Shown piece by piece: positions 26,978-34,909 of a stretch of 44,408 nt of DNA. The stretch is from the NCBI GenBank assembly GCA_024400275.1, contig JAKSMY010000012.1, positions 1 to 44,408 on the forward strand, in the 5' to 3' direction. Every line of letters starts with the position of its first letter. Within the stretch, counting starts at the first letter, position 1. Under the pieces are notes generated by a model. That model had not been told where the DNA came from and ran no database searches. It saw only the letters and a list, made by a program, of their open reading frames with translations. The DNA comes from Paludibacteraceae bacterium (GTDB taxonomy: Bacteria > Bacteroidota > Bacteroidia > Bacteroidales > Paludibacteraceae). The position numbers were made by a program, and so were the translations under genes.

Positions 26978-28636
26978 ATGAAAAAACATTTACTTATGTT
27001 ATGGGCGATGTGTTGCGCGATGGGACTGTATGCAGCCAATAAACCCCTCAAGATTGTGTACGAAAACGATGTGCACGGTAATATCCAAAACTACGCCGCT
27101 ATAGCCGGACTGCGCGACTCGTTGCGTAAAGCCGGTTATCCGGTCATAACCGTTTCGTCGGGCGATTTCTTGCAAGGCACAGCCTATGCCAGTATGTCCA
27201 AGGGCCGCTTCTGCGTTGATGTGGTGAACGCGCTGCCGTACGACGTGATAGCCGTAGGCAACCACGACTTGGACTACGGAGGCGCACGGTTGATGGAACT
27301 GCGCGATACGCTGAGCCACCGCACTGCCTTATTATGCTGCAACCTATACGACTCGCTCAACCGCCGCTGCATGGACGCTTACACGGTGCGGGAAGCCGGT
27401 GGCTACAAAGTGGCTTTTGTTGCCGTACTGACCACCGCTACCGAAGATTTGGAGGCAAACGTGGTTTTTAACGCGCAGGGTAAACAGATATATACTTTCT
27501 GCAAGGACTCGCTGGCTGCCGTTACACAACGTGCCATCGATGCCGCCCGGGCACAAAACCCGGACTATGTAATTCTACTGGCGCACATGGGAGAAATGCC
27601 TTTGGACGAACATATATCCATCGGCCAGTTGATGGACCAGCTGACGGGCGTGGACGTGATTCTGGACGGTCATAGCCACTCGCAGATTGAATCTATTTAC
27701 GTGCAAGATAAAGACGACAAGGACGTGCTGCTGTCCCAAACAGGCTCCAACTTGCAGAAAGTGGGTTGCCTGACGCTTGCCAAAGGCGAGGACGCTACAA
27801 CAATGCTGATAGATAGCAAGCAACTGCCGTGTAATGCTACCGTAAAAGCAGCATTTGACCGTGTCGATAAGCAGATGAAACCTATCTTGGGGCGCGTAAT
27901 GGGCAAGACGGACTTTGAACTGTGCTATTCGATGGACGGCAAACGCGCCGTGCGTAACCGTGAGACTAATCTGGGCGACTTGGTGGCAGATGCTTATAGC
28001 ACCACCTTGGATACGCATATAGGCTGGGTAAACGGCGGCGCTATCCGTACTGCCATCGGTGCCGGCGACATAACCTACGGCGAGATGATGAATGTATCGC
28101 CATTCAATAACTTTATGTGCGTGGTGGAAGTGACCGGCAAAATGTTGGCAGACGCTTTGGAGGAATGTTATCGCGACTGCCCGTTGGAATTGGGTATGTT
28201 CGGCCAAATAAGTAACGTGCGCTGTAAGATAGATACCACCATACATAACACCCTGCAATGGACCGACGACAACCAACTGATAACGTCCGGTCCAAGACGT
28301 GTGTACGACATCGAAATACACACCGATGGAGGTTGGCGGCCCTTATTGCCCGAAGATACGCTGACAATGGGTAGCACCTACTATATCGTTTATAACGGTG
28401 AGTCCCGTGCGTTCCATAATGCCCGCTTGCTGAAAGATAAAGTGATGACCGACTTGGAGAGCCTGACATCGTATGTGGTTGATTATCTGCACGGCAATGT
28501 GTCTGATACCTATCGTCAGCCGCAAGGACGTATCGTGATGACCGATGCCCGTCCGCAACCCATGCCGGACAAATCCAAGGCAAAGAAAGGAAAACGTGCC
28601 CGTACACGCGTGAGAAAACCGAAAGTGTTATTTTAA
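26978..28636 (+). CDS. 5'-nucleotidase / 2',3'-cyclic phosphodiesterase family protein
   Basis: 552 aa with a signal peptide (MKKHLLMLWAMCCAMGLYA), so periplasmic or outer-surface. The metallophosphatase signatures are in order: ENDVHGN (metal ligands DxH), SSGDFLQG, VGNHDLDYGG (usual GNHE has D here) and LDGHSHS. The C-terminal 5'-nucleotidase domain shows VNGGAIRT and ITYGEMMNVSPFNN, which normally bind substrate. Members hydrolyse nucleotides or cyclic nucleotides to nucleosides and phosphate. The last 20 residues are strongly basic (KSKAKKGKRARTRVRKPK), an unusual tail. It is first in a five-gene operon, 10 bases ahead of the peptidase. The start is set by the promoter position. Confidence 0.92.
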   Translation: MKKHLLMLWAMCCAMGLYAANKPLKIVYENDVHGNIQNYAAIAGLRDSLRKAGYPVITVSSGDFLQGTAYASMSKGRFCVDVVNALPYDVIAVGNHDLDYGGARLMELRDTLSHRTALLCCNLYDSLNRRCMDAYTVREAGGYKVAFVAVLTTATEDLEANVVFNAQGKQIYTFCKDSLAAVTQRAIDAARAQNPDYVILLAHMGEMPLDEHISIGQLMDQLTGVDVILDGHSHSQIESIYVQDKDDKDVLLSQTGSNLQKVGCLTLAKGEDATTMLIDSKQLPCNATVKAAFDRVDKQMKPILGRVMGKTDFELCYSMDGKRAVRNRETNLGDLVADAYSTTLDTHIGWVNGGAIRTAIGAGDITYGEMMNVSPFNNFMCVVEVTGKMLADALEECYRDCPLELGMFGQISNVRCKIDTTIHNTLQWTDDNQLITSGPRRVYDIEIHTDGGWRPLLPEDTLTMGSTYYIVYNGESRAFHNARLLKDKVMTDLESLTSYVVDYLHGNVSDTYRQPQGRIVMTDARPQPMPDKSKAKKGKRARTRVRKPKVLF

Positions 28637-28646
28637 GTACAGAAAT

Positions 28647-30659
28647 ATGAAAAAAGAAGTGATGTTTTTAGCTATGGCTACTATGATGACAGCATGTGGA
28701 CATAAGAATTTAAGTGTCGGTATTCAGCAGGCTAACCTTGATACGGCAGCCAATCCCGTTGCGGATTTCTATCAATATGCTTGCGGCGGTTGGATGGTTA
28801 ATCACCCCTTGGAAGCCGAGTACAGCCGCTTTGGCAGTTTTGACGAGTTGGGGTTGCGTAATCTGGAGCAGGTAAACGGCTTAATCAAAGAAATAGCCGG
28901 TGCGGAGCAAACAAAAGGTAGTGTGGAGCAGAAAATAGGCGACCTGTATAATATGGTTATGGACACCACACGGCGCGATTCGCTGGGCGTTATGCCGGCG
29001 TACAAGAACATCGGGCCCTTGCAGGAAATAACATCTAAGGAGGACCTGTTGCGCTATTTGGCACATAGTCTGGAATGTAGCATGTGGGCGATGTATGTGG
29101 AAGCCGATGCCATGAACAGCACCATGAATATACTGAACGAGTGCCAAGCCGGCTTCGCCTTGGGCGAGAAAGAGTATTACTTCGACCAGGACGAACATAC
29201 TACCATGATTCGTGACGAATACAAGAAGCACATCGCCAAGATGTTTGAGTTGTTCGGTTATCTGGACGGAGACTTGGCAGCCGATGTTATCCTTCGCATG
29301 GAGACCCGTCTTGCCGGTGCAGCCCTGAATAACGTCGAGTTGCGCGACCCCGTGGCTAACTACAACAAGATGAGCATTGCCGAACTGCAACAGATGGTGC
29401 CGCAAATAGATTGGCGCACCTATTTGGACTTGAGTGGACTGCATACAGACAGTATCAACGTAGGGCAGGTGGAACACCTGAAAGAAGCCGGCAAGATGTG
29501 GGCTGACGAGTCCTTGGAGGACCTCAAAACCTTCTTTATATGGCAGATAATAGACGGCAGTGCGGGTTACCTGAGTCAAGACGTGTATATGGAGAACTTC
29601 CACTTCTATGGTCAGATACTAAGCGGTACTCCCGAACCCAAGCCGCTGTGGAAACGTGCTACCGGCATGGTGAACGGTACGTTGGGCGAGGCTGTGGGAC
29701 AGATGTACGTCAAAAAATACTTCCCCGAAGAAAACAAAGCCCGTATGCTCGCCTTGGTTAAGAACCTGCAAAAATCCTTGGGCGAACGTATTCAAGCCCT
29801 GGACTGGATGAGCGATACCACCAAAGCCAAAGCACAGGAGAAACTGGACGCTTTCACCATCAAGATAGGTTACCCTGACAAGTGGCGCGACTATACGGCA
29901 CTGGATATAGACCCCTCTTTGTCGCTATACGAAAACGTGCTGCGTGCCAGCCGCTTTGAACAGGACTACAGCATCAGCTATTTGGATAAACCGGTAGATA
30001 AAGCCAAATGGTATATGACCCCGCAAACCGTGAATGCTTATTACAACCCCAGCAGCAATGAGATATGCTTCCCTGCTGCCATACTGCAATACCCCTTCTT
30101 TGATATGAGTGCCGACGATGCGTTCAACTACGGCGCGATAGGTGTGGTGATTGGTCACGAGATGACACACGGCTTTGACGACCAAGGCTGTCAGTTTGAC
30201 AAAGACGGTAACCTGAATAACTGGTGGACAGCAGAGGACAAAGCCGCCTTTGATGCCCGTACCAAGGTAATGGAAGAGTATTTCAATGCCATAGAGGTGG
30301 CTCCGGGCATACACGCCAATGGCGCGTTCACTTTGGGTGAGAATATAGCCGATCACGGCGGATTGCAAATCAGTTATCAGGCGTTCAGCCAACTGCTTGC
30401 CAGTGGTCAAGCCCAGTTGAGTAAAGACGAGAGTGTTTATACGCCCGAACAGCGTTTCTTCCTCAGTTACGCCAATGTCTGGGCAGGCAATATACGTGAC
30501 GAAGAGGTCTTGCGCCGCACCAAGTCCGACCCGCATAGTTTGGGTAGATGGCGTGTGAACGGTGCCCTGCCCCATATCGGTGCATGGTACGACGCTTGGG
30601 GTGTAACACCCGATAGCCCGATGTTTGTTCCCGAAGAGAAACGTGTCCACATCTGGTAA
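28647..30659 (+). CDS. pepO: M13 family metallopeptidase lipoprotein (PepO-like)
   Basis: 670 aa, a neprilysin-type zinc endopeptidase. A lipoprotein signal ends MATMMTAC, so the mature protein is lipid-anchored in the envelope. The zinc motif is VVIGHEMTHGFDDQG (two His and the catalytic Glu) with the third ligand in ENIADHGGL. The C-terminal SDPHSLGRWRVNGALPHI and the final HIW are family hallmarks. It probably degrades short peptides outside the cytoplasm. It sits 10 bases after the nucleotidase gene, and its last 35 bases overlap the start of uvrA, suggesting translational coupling. The length is normal for the family. Confidence 0.95.
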   Translation: MKKEVMFLAMATMMTACGHKNLSVGIQQANLDTAANPVADFYQYACGGWMVNHPLEAEYSRFGSFDELGLRNLEQVNGLIKEIAGAEQTKGSVEQKIGDLYNMVMDTTRRDSLGVMPAYKNIGPLQEITSKEDLLRYLAHSLECSMWAMYVEADAMNSTMNILNECQAGFALGEKEYYFDQDEHTTMIRDEYKKHIAKMFELFGYLDGDLAADVILRMETRLAGAALNNVELRDPVANYNKMSIAELQQMVPQIDWRTYLDLSGLHTDSINVGQVEHLKEAGKMWADESLEDLKTFFIWQIIDGSAGYLSQDVYMENFHFYGQILSGTPEPKPLWKRATGMVNGTLGEAVGQMYVKKYFPEENKARMLALVKNLQKSLGERIQALDWMSDTTKAKAQEKLDAFTIKIGYPDKWRDYTALDIDPSLSLYENVLRASRFEQDYSISYLDKPVDKAKWYMTPQTVNAYYNPSSNEICFPAAILQYPFFDMSADDAFNYGAIGVVIGHEMTHGFDDQGCQFDKDGNLNNWWTAEDKAAFDARTKVMEEYFNAIEVAPGIHANGAFTLGENIADHGGLQISYQAFSQLLASGQAQLSKDESVYTPEQRFFLSYANVWAGNIRDEEVLRRTKSDPHSLGRWRVNGALPHIGAWYDAWGVTPDSPMFVPEEKRVHIW

Positions 30660-33273
30660 CATAGAAGTAGTAGGTGCCCGGGTACACAACCTGAAGAACA
30701 TAACCGTCAGCATGCCTCAAGGTAAGTTGACGGTTATTACCGGATTAAGCGGCAGCGGCAAGAGTTCGCTGGCGTTTGATACTATTTTTGCAGAAGGGCA
30801 ACGGCGTTATTTGGAGACGTTCTCCAGTTACGCCCGTGGCTATATAGGTCAGTTGCAACGTCCCGACGTGGATAAGATATCCGGCTTGAGCCCGGTAATC
30901 AGTATAGACCAAAAAACGACAGGCAGGAACCCGCGTTCAACGGTTGGCACGATAACCGAGGTGTATGATTTCCTCCGTCTGCTTTACGCCCGTGCCGGCA
31001 CGGCCTATTCGTACCGGACCGGCAAGGAAATGATTCAGATGAACGATGAGGAGATCGTACAACATATCGTGAAAGACTATGCCGGACAGAAAATCCTACT
31101 GCTGGCTCCTTTGGTACAAGGGCGAAAAGGACATTACCGTGAACTGTTGGATTCGGTTCGGAAAAAAGGCTACCTGCATGTGCGCGTAGATGGCGAGGTG
31201 GTGGAACTGTATCAGGGAATGAAAGTGGACCGCTATCAAAACCACTTTATAGAGGTAGTGATAGACAGACTGAAAGTGGGAACACAGGGCGATGCCGTAG
31301 ATGAGAAGAGATTATTGGAATCGGTGAATAAAGCCATGCTGGTGGGTGACGGGCTGATTATGATTCTCCCCCAACAGTCAGATGTCAATTGTCAGTTATC
31401 AACTATCCACTCTCCCCGTTTTTTCTCGCGCAACATGATGGACCCTGAAACAGGGTTGAGTTACCGTCAGGCAGCTCCGCATACTTTCTCGTTCAATAGT
31501 CCCAGCGGTTGGTGCCCGTGCTGCAAAGGACTCGGAAAAGTTAAGGCGAACGAAAACGCAAAAGCAGACGTAAACGATATAATCCACGATGAGGAAAACT
31601 GGTTTGAACGGCTGGTGGAGGCTGTGAAGGAGAACGATAACGCAAACGAGAACGAGGACGAGATTTGGCAGGAGTGCCCGGTGTGTCACGGTCAGCGGTT
31701 GAATAAGGAAGCATTGAGTTATCGCATAGGGGGCAAGAACATAGCCGAATTGGCAGAGATGGATATAGATATGCTGCTGGACTTTTTGCAATCATTGTGC
31801 ATCGTGCATTGTCAATCGTCAACCAAAAAAGCCATTGCCGAACCGATTGTGAAAGAGATTTGCGGACGACTGCATTTCATGCTGAGTGTGGGACTGAATT
31901 ATCTGAACCTGAACCGTTCGTCGGATAGTCTGAGTGGCGGAGAAAGTCAGCGTATCCGTCTGGCAACACAGATAGGGTCACGGTTGGTGAATGTGCTGTA
32001 TATATTGGATGAACCCTCAATCGGCTTGCACCAGCGCGATAACCAGCGGCTGATAGATAGTCTGAAGGAGTTGCGCGACATGGGCAATACGGTGCTGGTG
32101 GTGGAGCATGACGAGCAGATGATGCGCCAAGCCGATTATGTGGTGGACATAGGTCCCCGTGCCGGACGATTGGGAGGCGAAGTGGTGTTTGCCGGTACGC
32201 CTGCCCAAATGCTCAAAGCCGATACCCTAACTGCCCAGTATCTGAGAGGGGAGAAGGTGTGCCTTTCGGGCAATCGGGCAATCGGGCAATCAAGCCATCG
32301 AATCCGCCTAAGCGGCTGCCGTGGCAATAACCTGAAAAACATTTCCGTGGAGTTTCCGCTGGGTAGTATGATATGCGTTACCGGCGTAAGCGGCAGCGGT
32401 AAATCAACACTAATCAACCAAACCCTGTATCCTATTTTGCGCCACCAACTGCATAGAAGTTTGCAAAAACCGCTGGCATATGACAAGATAGAGGGTGTTG
32501 AATATATAGACAAAGTGGTGGCTGTGGATCAGTCGCCGATTGGACGTACCCCACGCAGCAATCCGGCAACCTATACGAATGTGTTTACCGATATACGTGA
32601 TTTATTTGCCCAACTGCCGGAATCCCGTATTCGCGCTTGGCGACCCGGACGCTTCTCGTTCAATACCCCCGGTGGCAGGTGTGAAGAATGTACGGGAAAC
32701 GGTTATAAAACGATCCGGATGCATTTCCTGCCTGATGTGTACGTGCCTTGTGAAGCGTGTGGCGGCACCCGATACCAGAAAGAGACCTTGGAAGTGAGGT
32801 TCAAAGGCAAGACAATAGCCGATGTGCTGGACATGACTGTCAACCAGGCCGTTGAGTTCTTTGAGAGCCAGCCGCATATACTGAAGAAAATAAAAACCAT
32901 TCAGGACGTAGGTTTAGGTTATGTCAAATTGGGGCAGTCCTCCACTACGTTAAGCGGCGGCGAGAGTCAACGTATGAAACTGGCTACCGAGTTGAGCAAA
33001 CCCTCTACAGGAAGAACAGTGTATATATTGGACGAACCCACAACAGGTTTGCATTTCGAGGACATACGAATCTTGATGCAGGTGCTGCGCCGATTGACGG
33101 AGCAGGGCAATACGGTGATTATCATTGAACATAACCCCGATGTTATCAAAGTATCGGATTGGATTATCGATATGGGACCGGAAGGCGGACGAGGCGGAGG
33201 CGAACTGGTCGCTGAAGGTACATTGGAAGATATACGGAAAAATAAACGTTCCCTAACAGGACAATATGTATAA
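30625..33273 (+). CDS. uvrA: Excinuclease ABC subunit A, with reduced insertion domain
   Basis: 882 aa, the damage-recognition ATPase of nucleotide excision repair. Walker A motifs are GLSGSGKSS and GVSGSGKST, signatures LSGGESQRIRLA and LSGGESQRMKLA, Walker B LYILDEPSIGLH and VYILDEPTTGLH. Zinc cysteine pairs are CPCC/CPVC and CEEC/CEAC. The UvrB-binding region (APLVQGRKGHYRELLDSVRK) is present. The part between the first zinc pairs, which holds the insertion domain, is only about 60 residues against roughly 150 in E. coli. Micro-repeats lie in frame at residues about 251-263, 309-313, 337-345, 390-399 and 548-555. The ATG at 30625 overlaps pepO by 35 bases; no better start is visible before the conserved IEVVGARVHNLKNI. 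The stop abuts tsaD. Confidence 0.95.
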   Translation: MFPKRNVSTSGNIEVVGARVHNLKNITVSMPQGKLTVITGLSGSGKSSLAFDTIFAEGQRRYLETFSSYARGYIGQLQRPDVDKISGLSPVISIDQKTTGRNPRSTVGTITEVYDFLRLLYARAGTAYSYRTGKEMIQMNDEEIVQHIVKDYAGQKILLLAPLVQGRKGHYRELLDSVRKKGYLHVRVDGEVVELYQGMKVDRYQNHFIEVVIDRLKVGTQGDAVDEKRLLESVNKAMLVGDGLIMILPQQSDVNCQLSTIHSPRFFSRNMMDPETGLSYRQAAPHTFSFNSPSGWCPCCKGLGKVKANENAKADVNDIIHDEENWFERLVEAVKENDNANENEDEIWQECPVCHGQRLNKEALSYRIGGKNIAELAEMDIDMLLDFLQSLCIVHCQSSTKKAIAEPIVKEICGRLHFMLSVGLNYLNLNRSSDSLSGGESQRIRLATQIGSRLVNVLYILDEPSIGLHQRDNQRLIDSLKELRDMGNTVLVVEHDEQMMRQADYVVDIGPRAGRLGGEVVFAGTPAQMLKADTLTAQYLRGEKVCLSGNRAIGQSSHRIRLSGCRGNNLKNISVEFPLGSMICVTGVSGSGKSTLINQTLYPILRHQLHRSLQKPLAYDKIEGVEYIDKVVAVDQSPIGRTPRSNPATYTNVFTDIRDLFAQLPESRIRAWRPGRFSFNTPGGRCEECTGNGYKTIRMHFLPDVYVPCEACGGTRYQKETLEVRFKGKTIADVLDMTVNQAVEFFESQPHILKKIKTIQDVGLGYVKLGQSSTTLSGGESQRMKLATELSKPSTGRTVYILDEPTTGLHFEDIRILMQVLRRLTEQGNTVIIIEHNPDVIKVSDWIIDMGPEGGRGGGELVAEGTLEDIRKNKRSLTGQYV
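31376..31420 (+). repeat. In-frame micro-repeat in uvrA (NCQLST type)
   Basis: TGTCAATTGTCAGTTATC and the following AACTATCCACTC form degenerate tandem units, encoding SDVNCQLSTIHSP. They lie where UvrA proteins normally pass directly from the LP turn to RFFS(K/R)N, so the stretch looks inserted. Confidence 0.6.
31547..31665 (+). repeat. In-frame AACGNNAACGC micro-repeats in uvrA (NENAN type)
   Basis: Two patches, GCGAACGAAAACGCAAAAGC near 31547 and AACGATAACGCAAACGAGAA near 31632, encode ANENAKA and ENDNANENED. They fall inside the shortened insertion-domain region. The same word, encoding NANENANEN, occurs in the DUF3987 gene at 43211-43242. Confidence 0.7.
31792..31824 (+). repeat. In-frame GTGCATTGTCAA micro-repeat in uvrA
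   Basis: TCATTGTGCATCGTGCATTG followed by TCAATCGTCAACC encodes SLCIVHCQSST. The identical DNA family is found at 35850 and 42984, where it is read from the other strand as NAQCTM. Confidence 0.75.
32267..32290 (+). repeat. 8-bp x 3 tandem repeat in uvrA
   Basis: CGGGCAAT is repeated three times exactly, 24 bases in total, so the frame is kept. It encodes GNRAIGQS in the linker before the second ATPase half (RIRLSGCRGNNLKNI). Confidence 0.85.
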
Positions 33274-34350
33274 ATGGATATAATAATTTTAGCTATTGAA
33301 TCAAGTTGCGATGATACATCGGCTGCCGTCATCAAAGACGGACTGCTGATGAGCAATGTGATTGCCTCTCAAAGCGTACATGAAGAATTTGGCGGGGTGG
33401 TGCCGGAGTTGGCTTCGCGCGCCCATCAGCAGAATATCATGCCGGTGGTAGATACGGCATTGCGTCGTGCGGGAGTAGATAAATCGGAACTGTCGGCTAT
33501 TGCCTTTACGCGTGGTCCGGGCTTGTTGGGTTCGCTGTTGGTGGGTACCAGTTTTGCCAAAGGCTTGGCACTGTCGCTGCATATCCCCTTGGTGGAAGTG
33601 AACCACCTGCAGGGGCATATCATGGCGCATTTTGTGGAGCCCTCGCCCGAATATATAGCCACCAATCCCAAACTGCAAGGTGTTGAGATTCGTCACCCCC
33701 AGTTCCCGTTCCTCTGTCTGTTGGTTAGCGGCGGTAATTCGCAGATTGTGAAAGTAGATGCCTATAACAAAATGCAGATAATCGGTCAGACAATTGATGA
33801 CGCTGCCGGAGAGGCGTTTGATAAATGTGCCAAAGTGATGGGGCTGCCTTACCCGGGCGGTCCGTGGATAGACAAACTTGCCAAATCGGGTAATGCTGCG
33901 GCTTTCCCGTTTGCCAAACCCAATATAGCCGGTTATGACTATTCGTTCTCCGGCTTGAAAACATCGTTTCTCTATACCTTGCGCGATTTGATGAAAGAAC
34001 ATAAGGTGGAAACGGTGGAAGAACTTTACGGGCATATTCCCAACCTGAAAGAAGATTTATGTGCTGCTTTGCAGACCACGATAATTGATATATTGCTGAA
34101 AAAAGTAAAAAAAGCAGCCAAAGATTTAGGTATTACCCGGATAGCCGTTGCCGGTGGCGTGAGTGCCAATTCGGGATTGCGCGATGCTATTGCGGATATG
34201 TGTTGTCGTCAGCATTGGGAGGCGTTTATTCCGCCTTTCTCCTTCACCACCGATAACGCCGCTATGATAGCCCAAGCCGGTTATTATAAGTATAAAGACA
34301 ACGATTTATGTTCCATTGATGCCGTCCCGTATGCCAAAACGACTATTTGA
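33274..34350 (+). CDS. tsaD: tRNA N6-threonylcarbamoyladenosine transferase TsaD
   Basis: 358 aa. Transfers the threonylcarbamoyl group onto A37 of tRNAs reading ANN codons, together with TsaB and TsaE. The start is LAIESSCDDTSAAV. Metal-binding histidines are in VNHLQGHIMAHF, the ATP-site glycine motif is LLVSGGNSQIV, then DDAAGEAFDKCAK, YPGGPWIDKLA and the C-terminal GGVSANSGLR with FTTDNAAMIA. It starts on the base after the uvrA stop and its last 32 bases overlap the exosortase gene. Full length, with no repeats inserted. Confidence 0.98.
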   Translation: MDIIILAIESSCDDTSAAVIKDGLLMSNVIASQSVHEEFGGVVPELASRAHQQNIMPVVDTALRRAGVDKSELSAIAFTRGPGLLGSLLVGTSFAKGLALSLHIPLVEVNHLQGHIMAHFVEPSPEYIATNPKLQGVEIRHPQFPFLCLLVSGGNSQIVKVDAYNKMQIIGQTIDDAAGEAFDKCAKVMGLPYPGGPWIDKLAKSGNAAAFPFAKPNIAGYDYSFSGLKTSFLYTLRDLMKEHKVETVEELYGHIPNLKEDLCAALQTTIIDILLKKVKKAAKDLGITRIAVAGGVSANSGLRDAIADMCCRQHWEAFIPPFSFTTDNAAMIAQAGYYKYKDNDLCSIDAVPYAKTTI

Positions 34351-34909
34351 CACATTGCGTCCTTACCAAGATATATTGGTGTTTGTCGTTGCCTTGTTGG
34401 TCGCCAATTGTTTCTGGAAATACACCGTTCATGGCGATGAAGCCGGCTACGGCGATGTGACGTGGTTCGGCTTGGTGCTGACTCCTTTTTTTGATATGGT
34501 GGCGCAGCAGGTGGCGCAAACGGTATATGCGTTGGTGGCTGTGGTGCGTGATACCGTTCACCTACAGGGAACCCATCTGTTCTTTGACTCAGGCAACGGG
34601 TCACATATCGTGTGGAGTTGTACGCCTATCAAGCAAAGTTTTATATGGCTGTGCCTGATACTGGCGGCTCGCGGTCCGTGGGTGCATAAGATATGGTATA
34701 TTCCGGCAGGCTGGGTGGTGATATACGGAATCAATATAGTGCGTATAGCTGCCATTTCGCTCATAATAGAACATCACCCCGAATTATTCGAGGTGATGCA
34801 CACATACGTTTTCAAATACGTTTTTTACGGACTTATGTTCTTGATGTGGTTGCTGTGGATCGAGTGTCTGGTTAAGCATTTCACTGCCGACTCAGATACG
34901 CGTGCATAG
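34319..34909 (+). CDS. Exosortase/archaeosortase family protein
   Basis: 196 aa, a polytopic membrane protein with about five hydrophobic segments. The exosortase catalytic residues are recognisable in order: Cys101 in WSCTPIKQSF, Arg142 in GINIVRIAAI, His161 in EVMHTYVFKYVFYG. Exosortases are thought to cleave C-terminal sorting signals of exported proteins at the membrane and pass them on. The start is ATG 34319 or ATG 34331 (MPKRLF), both inside the end of tsaD, so translation is probably coupled. The 3' end overlaps the convergent oxidoreductase gene by 29 bases. A candidate substrate is encoded at 26505. Family assignment is good; the substrate is inference. Confidence 0.85.
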   Translation: MPSRMPKRLFDTLRPYQDILVFVVALLVANCFWKYTVHGDEAGYGDVTWFGLVLTPFFDMVAQQVAQTVYALVAVVRDTVHLQGTHLFFDSGNGSHIVWSCTPIKQSFIWLCLILAARGPWVHKIWYIPAGWVVIYGINIVRIAAISLIIEHHPELFEVMHTYVFKYVFYGLMFLMWLLWIECLVKHFTADSDTRA

